Assembly (NCBI RefSeq): GCF_021343995.1
Contig: NZ_JAJTTE010000021.1
Span: forward strand, 50,530 to 114,529
Direction of reading: 5' to 3'
Origin: Pseudonocardia terrae
GTDB lineage: Bacteria; Actinomycetota; Actinomycetes; Mycobacteriales; Pseudonocardiaceae
DNA: 64,000 bases
This document shows, piece by piece, positions 19,498 through 27,311 of this stretch. Below the pieces are notes generated by a model. The model did not search any database. It was not told where the DNA came from and was given only the letters and a program-made list of their open reading frames with translations. A program made the position numbers and the translations under genes. Every line of letters begins with the position of its first letter. Position 1 is the stretch's first letter.

Positions 19498-20031
19498 ATG
19501 GCGGAGACGGCACGGAGGGTCGCGGCGATCGCCGACGACCGCGCACGGTCGGAGGCCGAGCAGTACCGGCAGGGCCAGGACCGCCCCCTCGGGGGCTACG
19601 TCGTGGTCATGGCGATCTTCGGCGCGATCGTCAGCGCGGTCGCCGGGATCACGGCGGCGACCCGCCGGACGGTGCCCACGCTGTCGGTGAAGGACCTGGT
19701 GCTGCTCACCGTGGCCACCCACAAGCTCTCCCGCACGATCACCAAGGACGCGGTGACCAGCCCGCTCCGCGCACCCTTCGCGCAGTACGCGGACACGGCG
19801 GGGCCCGCGGAGGTGATGGAGGAACCGCGCAAGGAGTCCTCCCTGCGGCACGGCGTCGGCGAGCTGCTCACCTGCCCGTTCTGCCTCGGCCTGTGGATCG
19901 CCACGGGCTTCGCGATCGGGCTGGTCTTCGCACCCCGGCCGACGCGGTTGGTCCTGGGCACCTTCACCGCCCTGGCCGGGGCGGACTTCCTGCAGCTGGC
20001 GTACTCGGCGGCGCAGCAGGCCGCGGAATGA
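19498..20031 (+). CDS. DUF1360 membrane protein
   Basis: 177 residues with about three membrane segments (YVVVMAIFGAIVSAVAGI; LVLLTVATHKLSRTI; LWIATGFAIGLVF) and the family signature LTCPFCLGLW containing a Cys-x-x-Cys pair. DUF1360 resembles SpoVAA-like or sporulation YjcA proteins; function is unknown. ATG 19498 follows GGGAGGACCGG. Closely followed by the holin-X-type gene, suggesting one envelope-related transcript. Confidence 0.8.
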   Translation: MAETARRVAAIADDRARSEAEQYRQGQDRPLGGYVVVMAIFGAIVSAVAGITAATRRTVPTLSVKDLVLLTVATHKLSRTITKDAVTSPLRAPFAQYADTAGPAEVMEEPRKESSLRHGVGELLTCPFCLGLWIATGFAIGLVFAPRPTRLVLGTFTALAGADFLQLAYSAAQQAAE

Positions 20032-20074
20032 CACCCGAAGTGACAAGCGGAGTGACACCGGGAAGGGGATCGGG

Positions 20075-20458
20075 ATGACGGAGGGGAACGCCCGTCGCGA
20101 GGAGCCGTTGCACGCCCTCACCGAGGACGTGCGCGCGCTCGTGCGCACCGAGGTCCGGGCGATGCGCGACGACCTGCTCGGCGAGCTCGGGCGGGCGCGC
20201 ACCGCGAGCCTGATGCTCGGCGGGGCGGGCCTGCTCGGGCTCCTGGCGGCCGGGTCGTCGGCCGCGCTGCTCATGCGCCTGCTCGACGGCGTCCTGCCGC
20301 GCGCCGCGTCGGCCGCGGTGGTGACCGGCCTGTACGGCGGCGCCGCGGGCGCGCTCGCCGCCGCGGGCCTGGCCGAGGCGCGCCGGGTCCGGGACGAGGT
20401 GAGCGACACGGTCGGCCGGGTGCGCGACGAGGCATCGGCGGCGGTGACGCGGCCCTGA
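20075..20458 (+). CDS. phage holin-X-like (actinobacterial Holin-X superfamily III) membrane protein
   Basis: 127 residues. An amphipathic N-terminal helix (LHALTEDVRALVRTEVRAM) precedes two transmembrane helices (LMLGGAGLLGLLAAGSSAALL; AVVTGLYGGAAGALAAAGLA) and a charged C-terminal helix. This is the layout of the so-called putative actinobacterial Holin-X family, which despite its name is chromosomal and unlinked to phage here. ATG 20075 follows GGAAGGGGATCGGG. Last gene before a bidirectional hairpin. Confidence 0.75.
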   Translation: MTEGNARREEPLHALTEDVRALVRTEVRAMRDDLLGELGRARTASLMLGGAGLLGLLAAGSSAALLMRLLDGVLPRAASAAVVTGLYGGAAGALAAAGLAEARRVRDEVSDTVGRVRDEASAAVTRP

Positions 20459-20498
20459 CCCGCTGAAGCGCTCGTCGGAGCTGCTCGCGGACACCGGA

Positions 20499-20535
20499 CC
20501 GGCAGGGCGGGATCGTCCCGCCCCCGCCCTGCCGG
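20499..20535. terminator. bidirectional hairpin terminator
   Basis: Perfect 13-bp arms CCGGCAGGGCGGG (20499-20511) and CCCGCCCTGCCGG (20523-20535) between converging transcripts; it ends the long formate dehydrogenase/oxidase operon from the other side. Confidence 0.8.
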
Positions 20536-20544
20536 GTCGGTCGC

Positions 20545-21636
20545 TCAGCCTTCCCCGGTCGGCGCCGTGACCGGGTGGGTCGTGGTGGAGGTCCCGGTGG
20601 CTGGGCGCCCCTCCTCGAGGCGTTGCCGCTGGGGCACGACGGTGTACTTCGGGTCGTTCGCGGACTGCAGGCCCGCGTGGAAGATGCCCCAGCGGGTGGC
20701 GGCGGAGGCGGCGACCAGGGCCGCGCCCGAGACGGCGGAGGCGATCCGGCTGCGCCGGCCGAGCACCGCCCCGGCCAGCCCGGCGACGGCGAGGACCTTC
20801 GACGTCCGGACGTACCGCCCGCCGGTGCCCGAGGAGTACGGCTCGGCCGTCAGCCCCATCCGCCGTTCCATGAGCTCGAAGGCGGCCAGCTCGGTCCCGA
20901 CGCCCAGGGTCGCGAGGGCGCGCGCCGGGGCCTGTTCCGCCGACGGCGCTGCGATCAGCCCGAGCCCGCCCGCGGCGGTCGCGGCCGAGCCCACGAACAC
21001 GTAGGGCATCTCCCGGTGCCCGTCGTGCCAGGCGGGCACGGCCGTGTCGCTGATCAGCGCGGCGGTGTAGGAGGCGACCGCCGGGCCGAGCGTGGCGGCA
21101 CCGGCGGTGGCGGCGGCGCCGACGCGAGGCAGCCGCCCGGTGACCGCGGTGGCGGCCGCGACACCGGCGAGCGGCACGTACCCGGCGAGCAACCAGGACC
21201 CGACGCTCATCGGCGAGGTCACCTTGAACACCCGCAGCATGTGCAGGAACCGGAGCGGACGGCCGAGGTCGTGGACCAGCGCGGCGAGCGACAACGCCCC
21301 GGCCCCGATCGCGGCGAGCTTGCCGGAGCGGGCCAGGGCCGGCCGTCCGGTCGCCTGGGCACCGGCCCCGAGCAGGGACGACGCCCCGGCCAGCCCGCCG
21401 AGGAAGAGGTAGCCGGCGATGTCGCGCGACTGCCACGTCGGCGGGTTGAGGACCGAGCGGCCGTAGTAGGAGCGGAAGTCGGCGTCGGGCACCATCGCCC
21501 GTTCGCCCCGTCCGCGGCGCCCGTCCCGCCGGCGGCGCCCACCCTGCCGGCCGTCGTCGCGGACGGCCCCGGTCGTGGCCTCGCGCCCAGGGCGCGCACC
21601 ACGCACACCGTCCCTGGTGACGTCGGACTCGCTCAT
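20545..21636 (-). CDS. NrfD/PsrC-type membrane subunit of formate dehydrogenase
   Basis: 363 residues. A long Arg-rich N-terminal stretch precedes YYGRSVLNPPTWQSRDIAGY, then eight or so hydrophobic helices typical of NrfD/PolSulf-reductase proteins. LVHDLGRPLRFLHMLRVFKVTSPMS is the conserved quinone-proximal loop. It anchors the Fe-S subunit and passes electrons to menaquinone, replacing the cytochrome b-type FdnI subunit of E. coli. ATG 21636 overlaps the stop of the Fe-S gene by 4 bp; an internal ATG at the MVPDADFRSYYG segment is an alternative. Last gene of the operon. Confidence 0.82.
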   Translation of the reverse strand: MSESDVTRDGVRGARPGREATTGAVRDDGRQGGRRRRDGRRGRGERAMVPDADFRSYYGRSVLNPPTWQSRDIAGYLFLGGLAGASSLLGAGAQATGRPALARSGKLAAIGAGALSLAALVHDLGRPLRFLHMLRVFKVTSPMSVGSWLLAGYVPLAGVAAATAVTGRLPRVGAAATAGAATLGPAVASYTAALISDTAVPAWHDGHREMPYVFVGSAATAAGGLGLIAAPSAEQAPARALATLGVGTELAAFELMERRMGLTAEPYSSGTGGRYVRTSKVLAVAGLAGAVLGRRSRIASAVSGAALVAASAATRWGIFHAGLQSANDPKYTVVPQRQRLEEGRPATGTSTTTHPVTAPTGEG

Positions 21637-22568
21637 CGCCGCCTCCCGCCGGTGACGATCGTGGACGCGAAGGCGGCGGCCACCCCGCCGACGAGGGCCA
21701 GCGCGGCCGTGCCGACGTGCCGCCACATCCGGGGCAGGTCGCGCGTGGTCACCACGGGGTCCGGGGGCAGCCCGTAGACCTCCGGCTCGTCGAGGAGCAG
21801 GAAGAACGCGCCGTCCCCGCCGACGCCGTCGGCCGGATCGCGGCCGTAGAGCCGGGCCTCGTCGATCCCGGCCCCGTGCAGCTGGGCGAGCCGGGCGTCG
21901 GCCCGCTCGCGCAGCTCGTCGAGCGGGCCGAACTGGATGGAGTCGGTCGGGCACGCCTTGGCGCAGGCGGGTTCGGCGCCCACGCCGATCCGGTCGTAGC
22001 AGAGCGTGCACTTCCACACCCGGCCGTCGTCCTTGCGCTGGTCGATCACGCCGTACGGGCAGGCGGGGACGCAGTAGCCGCAGCCGTTGCAGATGTCCTC
22101 CTGCACGACGACGGTGCCGAACTCGGTGCGGAACAGCGACCCGGTGGGGCAGACGTCCAGGCAGGCGGCGTGGGTGCAGTGCTTGCACACGTCCGACGAC
22201 ATGAGCCACCGGAAGTCGCCGGCCGGGCCCGGCTCCGCGGGCGAGGCCGGGATGTGCGCCGGCGCGCTCGACGCGCCCTGCCCGGCGAGCGACAGCACGT
22301 CGAGGTGGGCGACGTCGTGCGGGGTCGGGGCGGTGCGCGGGACGCCCGGGTCCTGCCCGCCGAGCGGCCGGCGCTGCTCCACGAACGCGACGTGCCGCCA
22401 CGTGTCGGCGCCGAGCCCCTCGCTGCTGTCCATCGAGGTGCCCGTGAACCCGCCCTCCGGGAAGTCCGCGGGGATGGCGTTCCACTCCTTGCAGGCGACC
22501 TCGCAGGCCTTGCAGCCGATGCAGACCGAGGTGTCGGTGAAGAAGCCCATCCGCGGCGGCGCGGTCAT
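21633..22568 (-). CDS. fdhB: formate dehydrogenase Fe-S subunit (four [4Fe-4S] clusters)
   Basis: 311 residues resembling FdnH/FdoH. Four cysteine groups are visible: CIGCKACEVACKEW, CKHCTHAACLDVCP, CNGCGYCVPACPYG, and CTLCYDRIGVG with ACAKACP. A C-terminal hydrophobic helix (TAALALVGGVAAAFASTIV) anchors it in the membrane. It carries electrons from the molybdopterin subunit to the NrfD-type partner. There is a stop/start overlap with the genes on both sides. A long insertion between the first and second cysteine groups (roughly residues 40-115, Pro/Ala-rich) is larger than in enterobacterial homologues. Confidence 0.9.
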   Translation of the reverse strand: MTAPPRMGFFTDTSVCIGCKACEVACKEWNAIPADFPEGGFTGTSMDSSEGLGADTWRHVAFVEQRRPLGGQDPGVPRTAPTPHDVAHLDVLSLAGQGASSAPAHIPASPAEPGPAGDFRWLMSSDVCKHCTHAACLDVCPTGSLFRTEFGTVVVQEDICNGCGYCVPACPYGVIDQRKDDGRVWKCTLCYDRIGVGAEPACAKACPTDSIQFGPLDELRERADARLAQLHGAGIDEARLYGRDPADGVGGDGAFFLLLDEPEVYGLPPDPVVTTRDLPRMWRHVGTAALALVGGVAAAFASTIVTGGRRR

Positions 22569-25500
22569 GCCGTTCCTCCCGTCCTGGTGGCGCCGGTGTC
22601 GTCCACACCGGTCCGCTCCGTGATCCCGGCCCGCCGCCGGTAGGACTCGACCAGCGCGGGCCGGTCCGGTCCGCGCGGTCGGCGGCCCGGCCGGATGTCG
22701 CAGGCGAGGGCCTTGGTCTCCATGATGTGCACGTTCGGGTCCATCACGAGGCTCGTGAGCTCGTTGGCCGCGTCGCCGGTGACCAGGCCGTTGGCCCCCC
22801 AGTGGTAGGGCAGCCCGACCTGGTGCAGCACCTCCCCGCGGACGCGCAGGTCCGGGATGCGGTCGGTGACCATCACCCGGGCCTCGATCACGTTGCGGGC
22901 GGTGACGACGTGGGCCCAGCCGCCGTGCGTGAGCCCACGTTCGCGGGCCAGCTCGGGCGAGACCTCGCAGAACATCGCCGGCGCGAGCTCGGAGAGGTAG
23001 GGCGACCAGCGGCTCATCCCGCCCGCGGTGTGGTGCTCGGCGATGCGGTAGGTGGTCAGCGCGTAGGGGTAGACCTGCGCGCCGGGCTCGTCGCCGCTGG
23101 GCTGGAACCGGTTCTCCGGGTGCACCACCGAGTCGATCTGCCGGGCCGGGTTGCGCTGCTCCGGGTAGACGGGGTTGGCCACGGGCGACTCCTGCGGCTC
23201 GTAGTGGGCCGGGAGCGGGCCGTCGGTCAGCCCCGCCGGTACGTAGAGCCACGCCTTGCCGTCGGCCTGCATGATGAACGCGTCCGTGCCCGAGAGGGCC
23301 GCGACGCCGGTCGCGTCCTTCGGCGGGACGTGGTCGGGGGCCTTGGTGGGGGAGAAGTCCGGGACGTCGTGGCCCACCCACTTCTTCTCGTCCGGGTCCC
23401 ACCACACGTAGGCCTTGCGTTCGCTCCATGGTGCGCCGTCGGGCGCGGCCGAGGCGCGGTTGTAGAGGATGCGCCGGTTCGCCGGCCAGGCCCAGCCCCA
23501 CTCGTGGGCGACCCAGTCCTGCTCGGTGCCCGGCTTGCGGCGGGCGGCCTGGTTGACCCCGTCGGCGTAGGTGCCGCAGTAGATCCAGCACCCGCAGGCG
23601 GTGGAGCCGTCGTCGCGCAGCTGCTGGTAGGACGAGAGCGGCGTGCCATGGCCGTCCCAGCCGTTGATCTCGGCGAGGACGGCTTCGGCCTCGGGCTCGT
23701 CGGTACTGCCCTTGGTGGGGTAGTCCCACGTGAGGTCGAGCACCGGGCGGTCCCGCTCGTCCGTGCTGCCGGCGAGCTTCTCCCGGATCCTGCGGCCCAG
23801 GTGGAACAGGAACCACAGGTCGCTGCGGACGTCACCGGCCGGTTCGACGGCCTGGTGGTGCCACTGGAGCAGCCGCTGGGTGTTGGTGAAGCTGCCGTCC
23901 TTCTCGGTGTGCGCGGCGGCGGGCAGGAAGAACACCTCGGTGCCGATGTCCTCGGTGCGCAGCTCCCCGGTCTCGATCTCGGGCCCGTCCTTCCACCAGG
24001 TCGCCGACTCGATCAGGGAGAAGTCCCGCACGACCAGCCAGTCCAGGCTGGCCATGGCCAGCCGTTGCATCTTCGCGTTGGCCGACCCGACGGCCGGGTT
24101 CTCCCCGAGGACGAAGAAGCCGGTGCACTCGCCCTCGAGCTGGGCCATCACGGTCTCGAAGGAGCTGTGGCTGCCGGTGAGCCGGGGCAGGTAGTCGAAG
24201 CAGAAGTCGTTGTCGGGCGTGGCGGCCGGACCCCAGTACGACTTGAGCAGGCTGACCAGGTAGGACCCGAGCTCGGCCCAGTAGCCCTTCTCGGCCTTCT
24301 CCGCCGACACGAATGTCGTCAGGTCCGGCGAGGACTCCGCGTGGGGCATCGGGATGTAGCCGGGCAGGATGTTGAACAGCGTCGGGATGTCCGTGCTGCC
24401 CTGGATGCTCGCGTGTCCGCGCAGGGCGAGGATCCCGCCGCCCGGGCGGCCGATGTTGCCGAGCAGGGCCTGCAGGATCGACGCGGTGCGGATGTACTGC
24501 ACGCCCACGGTGTGGTGGGTCCAGCCCACCGAGTACACGAACGCGCTGGTCCGCTCGGGCGTGGAGTTCTCCTCGAGCAGCTCGCACACCCGGAGGAACG
24601 TCTCCTCCGGCACCCCGCAGGTCTCGGCGACCAGCTCGGGGGTGTAGCGGGCGAAGTGCCGCTTCAGGATCTGGAACACGGTGCGCGGGTGCTGCAGCGT
24701 CTCGTCGGTCTCGAACTCGCCGCTGATGCCGGCCCCGCCCGACCCGTGGGCCTCCCCGCGCGCGGCCCGTTTGACGCCGCTCGCGCGGGACTTGCGCCCG
24801 CCCGACCCGTCACCGTCGGACCGCGCCTGATCGGACCGCGCCTGATCGGACCGCGCCCCGTCGGACCCCGCCCCGTCGGACTCCTTGACGCGTTCGGACC
24901 CGACCTGGTCCCGTTCGCCGGAGGCCGCCTGGACCATGCCGCCCTCGTAGTGCCAGGTCTCGAAGTCGTAGGACTTGTCCTCACGGTCGAGGCCGGAGAA
25001 CACGCCCGCGAGGTCCTCGGTGTCGCGGAAGTCCTCGCCCACGATCGTGGCCGCGTTCGTGTACGCCACGACGTAGTCGTGGAAGTACTTCTCGTTCTGC
25101 AGGACGTGGTTGATGATGCCGCCGAGGAACGCGATATCGGTGCCGGCGCGCAGCGGGACGTGCAGGTCCGCCAGCGCGCTGGTCCGGGTGAAGCGGGGGT
25201 CGACGTGGATCACCGTGGCCCCGCGCGCCTTCGCCTCCATCACCCACTGGAACCCGACCGGGTGGCACTCGGCCATGTTCGAGCCCTCGATGAGGATGCA
25301 GTCGGAGTTCTGCAGGTCCTGCTGGAACGTCGTGGCGCCGCCGCGCCCGAAGCTGGTCCCCAGACCGGGGACGGTGGCGGAGTGTCAAATGCGCGCCTGG
25401 TTCTCGATCTGGATCGCGCCCAACGCGGTGAACAGCTTCTTGATGAGGTAGTTCTCCTCGTTGTCCAGCGTCGCCCCGCCGAGGCTGGCGAAGCCCATGG

Positions 25501-25951
25501 TGCGCCGGACGCGCTTGCCCTCGTGCTCCCACTGCCAGCCCTCCGCGCGGCTGGCGATCACCCGGTCGGCGATCATGTCCATCGCCGTGTCGAGGTCCAG
25601 GTCCTCCCAGTCGGTGCCGCCCGGACGCCGGTACCGGACGGTGTACTCACGGGCGTCGCCGGTGGTGAGCTGCAGGCTCGACGAGCCGCGGGGGCACAAC
25701 CGGCCGCGGCTGACCGGGGAGTCGGGGTCGCCCTCGATCTGGACGACCTTGCCCTCCTTGACGTACACGTTCTGCCCGCAGCCCACGGCGCAGAACGGGC
25801 AGATCGACTTGGTGACGTGGTCGGCGTCGGTGATCCGGGGCCGCAGCGTGCTGCTGGTCCGGCTCTTCGCGGCCGAGCCCCGGCCCAGCGGGTCGTCGTC
25901 GGTCAGCTGGCGGTAGACGGGCCAGGACTCGATCCAGGTCTTGATGCCCAT
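22565..25951 (-). CDS. fdhA: selenocysteine-containing formate dehydrogenase catalytic subunit
   Basis: Reading through the in-frame TGA at 25387-25385 gives a 1128-residue protein aligned throughout with FdnG/FdoG-type enzymes. The N-terminal [4Fe-4S] motif CPFCAVGCGQNVYVKEG...GRLCPRG precedes Sec189 in QARI-U-HSATVPGLG, the position of Sec in E. coli FdnG. Molybdopterin-binding segments follow (ECHPVGFQW, HVDPRFTRTSALAD, RAGTDIAFLGG). No twin-arginine signal is visible, suggesting a cytoplasm-facing enzyme. Residues ~337-403 are a Ser/Asp/Arg/Gly-rich insertion coded partly by 15-bp repeats. ATG 25951 follows AGGAGG. It oxidises formate to CO2 and feeds the Fe-S subunit. A conventional gene finder would split it into two ORFs. 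Confidence 0.9.
25356..25387 (-). promoter_or_regulatory. UGA selenocysteine codon with bacterial SECIS hairpin
   Basis: Reading the minus strand, UGA (25387-25385) is followed after 12 nt by a perfect 6-bp stem GUCCCC/GGGGAC (25372-25367 with 25361-25356) capped by the pentaloop GGUCU. Eighteen nucleotides separate UGA from the loop, the same register as in E. coli fdhF, whose SelB-bound loop is also GGUCU. This is direct sequence evidence for Sec insertion rather than a nonsense mutation. Confidence 0.88.
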
Positions 25952-25954
25952 CGG

Positions 25955-26131
25955 CTACTCGGCCTCCTGCTGTTCGTCGTTCCTGTGCTGCGCCGCGCGC
26001 ATCGCGGGGTCCTGCACCACCCGCCGTCGGATCCAGTCGTGGACCGCCTCGCGGCTCGTCGGGTTGCGGACCGGCACGCCGAGCACGTGGTCGGCGTCGT
26101 CCCCCTCGTGGTCCTGTTCGTGGTTCGGCAC
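25955..26131 (-). CDS. 58-residue acidic protein inside the formate dehydrogenase operon
   Basis: Begins with GTG 26131, two bases after the stop of the CtaG-like gene, with GGCGAGGAG upstream, and ends three bases before the fdhA start. The product (MPNHEQDHEGDDAD...) has a central segment VRNPTSREAVHDWIRRRVVQ likely to form a helix, with charged disordered ends. Family not recognised. The tight placement argues for real translation, perhaps as an assembly or coupling factor for the Sec enzyme, which is inference. Confidence 0.6.
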   Translation of the reverse strand: MPNHEQDHEGDDADHVLGVPVRNPTSREAVHDWIRRRVVQDPAMRAAQHRNDEQQEAE

Positions 26132-26133
26132 GG

Positions 26134-26610
26134 TCAGCTCCTCGCCGTCTCGTGGGCGGACTCCTCCGCCGCGGCACGTCGTTCCTCGTCGACCGTCCAG
26201 CGCCAGGCCAGGGCAAGGGCGGTCAGGCCGATCGGCAGCATCCCGACGACCATGGCGATCCCGCCCGGCCCGTCGCCGCGGGCGACGAGCCAGACGCCGG
26301 GGAGGTCGAGCGCGGGCATGGTCGCGAAGAGGTAGACGATCCGGCCGGCCGGCGAGAGCCGCCGGCGGCCGAGGACCGGTGTCCAGAACAGCACGCCGCC
26401 GGCCAGCAGCAGGACCGGCGCGACCCCGGCCAGCGGGGGCAGCAGCGTCACCGCGGCGTGGAGCAGCACGAACCCGGGCGCGACCACGACCGCAGGGAGC
26501 GTGGGCGGCTCGACGCCCAGCGCCCGCAGCAGCAGGAGCAGCAGCGGGGCGAGCACGGAGACCAGCAGCCCGTCCGTGGCCATGTGCGCCACCTGCGCGA
26601 AGGCGCTCAT
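26134..26610 (-). CDS. CtaG-like membrane protein (caa3-type oxidase assembly family)
   Basis: 158 residues with four to five hydrophobic helices. The sequence MATDGLLVSVLAPLLLLLLRAL followed by FVLLHAAVTLLPP and GRIVYLFATMPALDLPGVWL resembles the CtaG (caa3_CtaG) family, but at about half the usual length. The full family helps mature the CuB/heme centre of cytochrome oxidase. A location between oxidase subunit genes and fdhA supports that assignment. The start overlaps the upstream stop (26607-26610). A shortened CtaG is the main oddity. Confidence 0.65.
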   Translation of the reverse strand: MSAFAQVAHMATDGLLVSVLAPLLLLLLRALGVEPPTLPAVVVAPGFVLLHAAVTLLPPLAGVAPVLLLAGGVLFWTPVLGRRRLSPAGRIVYLFATMPALDLPGVWLVARGDGPGGIAMVVGMLPIGLTALALAWRWTVDEERRAAAEESAHETARS

Positions 26611-27311
26611 CGCGGCCTCCGGCGGAAGACGTCGACGAGCGCCCGGCCGGCGGCCGGCACCGCGGTGAGCAGCACGAGCGGCAGGCCGTGCCGGCGGGGC
26701 GGCTCGGCCGTCGGCGAAGCATCCGGGTCGTCGGGGAGGGCCCGAGCGGGGTGACCGGCCGGCACCGGGACCGCCTCACCCGTGGTGGTGCCGTCGTACT
26801 CCTGCGGGCGGGGGTTCGGGGCCGGCGGCATGCCGTCGAGCGCGGCCGGTTCAGGCCGGGTCCCGGCGGGGACGCGCTCGCCCCGCACGAGCACCGCCGC
26901 GGCGATCAGCGGGTAGATCGCGACCAGCAGCCAGAGCCAGCCGTAGGCGAGCGCGAGGCCGGCCACCGTGAGCCCGATCGCGGTGAGCACGGCGGCCGTG
27001 CTGCGCACCGGCATCCGCACGGTGGTGCCGACCCCCCGCCGGGTGCGGAGGGCGATGACGACCGCGAGGCCGAACCCCGAGACCAGCAGCAGGTCGAACA
27101 GCCAGAGCAGCATCGAGATCGGCTGCGGCCGGAAGCCGAGCATGATCCCCGCGAGGACGCCGTTGCCGGCGACCCAGGCGCCGACGACGAGGTGACCGGT
27201 CCGCAGCTCGCCGATCCGGGAGGGCGGCAGCACGGCCCGCCCCACCGGGTCGGGTGGGACGGGTGCGGCCGCCGGACCGGACGTCGGGGCGGAGGGTGGG
27301 GTGCCCGTCAT
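26607..27311 (-). CDS. four-helix membrane protein of the oxidase operon
   Basis: 234 residues, not recognised as a named subunit. After a Pro/Ala-rich start, four hydrophobic segments are visible (HLVVGAWVAGNGVLAGIMLG; ISMLLWLFDLLLVSGFGLAVV; STAAVLTAIGLTVAGLALAYG; LLVAIYPLIAAAVLV), then a Pro-rich soluble tail and a short C-terminal hydrophobic/basic end. Placed directly after ctaD with a 4-bp overlap, it could be an accessory (subunit IV-like) component. Homology evidence is lacking. Confidence 0.65.
   Translation of the reverse strand: MTGTPPSAPTSGPAAAPVPPDPVGRAVLPPSRIGELRTGHLVVGAWVAGNGVLAGIMLGFRPQPISMLLWLFDLLLVSGFGLAVVIALRTRRGVGTTVRMPVRSTAAVLTAIGLTVAGLALAYGWLWLLVAIYPLIAAAVLVRGERVPAGTRPEPAALDGMPPAPNPRPQEYDGTTTGEAVPVPAGHPARALPDDPDASPTAEPPRRHGLPLVLLTAVPAAGRALVDVFRRRPR

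Noticed and set aside
20075..20458. Prophage marker
   Set aside because: The holin-X family name is misleading; no other phage genes surround it and similar proteins are chromosomal in actinobacteria.
25385..25387. Nonsense mutation splitting fdhA into two genes
   Set aside because: The TGA sits at the known Sec position and is followed by a GGUCU-loop hairpin at the correct distance; a pseudogene would not be expected to preserve these.
22727..26335. 1202-residue plus-strand open frame opposite fdhA
   Set aside because: Shadow of the formate dehydrogenase gene; no domains, Val/Gly/Arg-rich composition.
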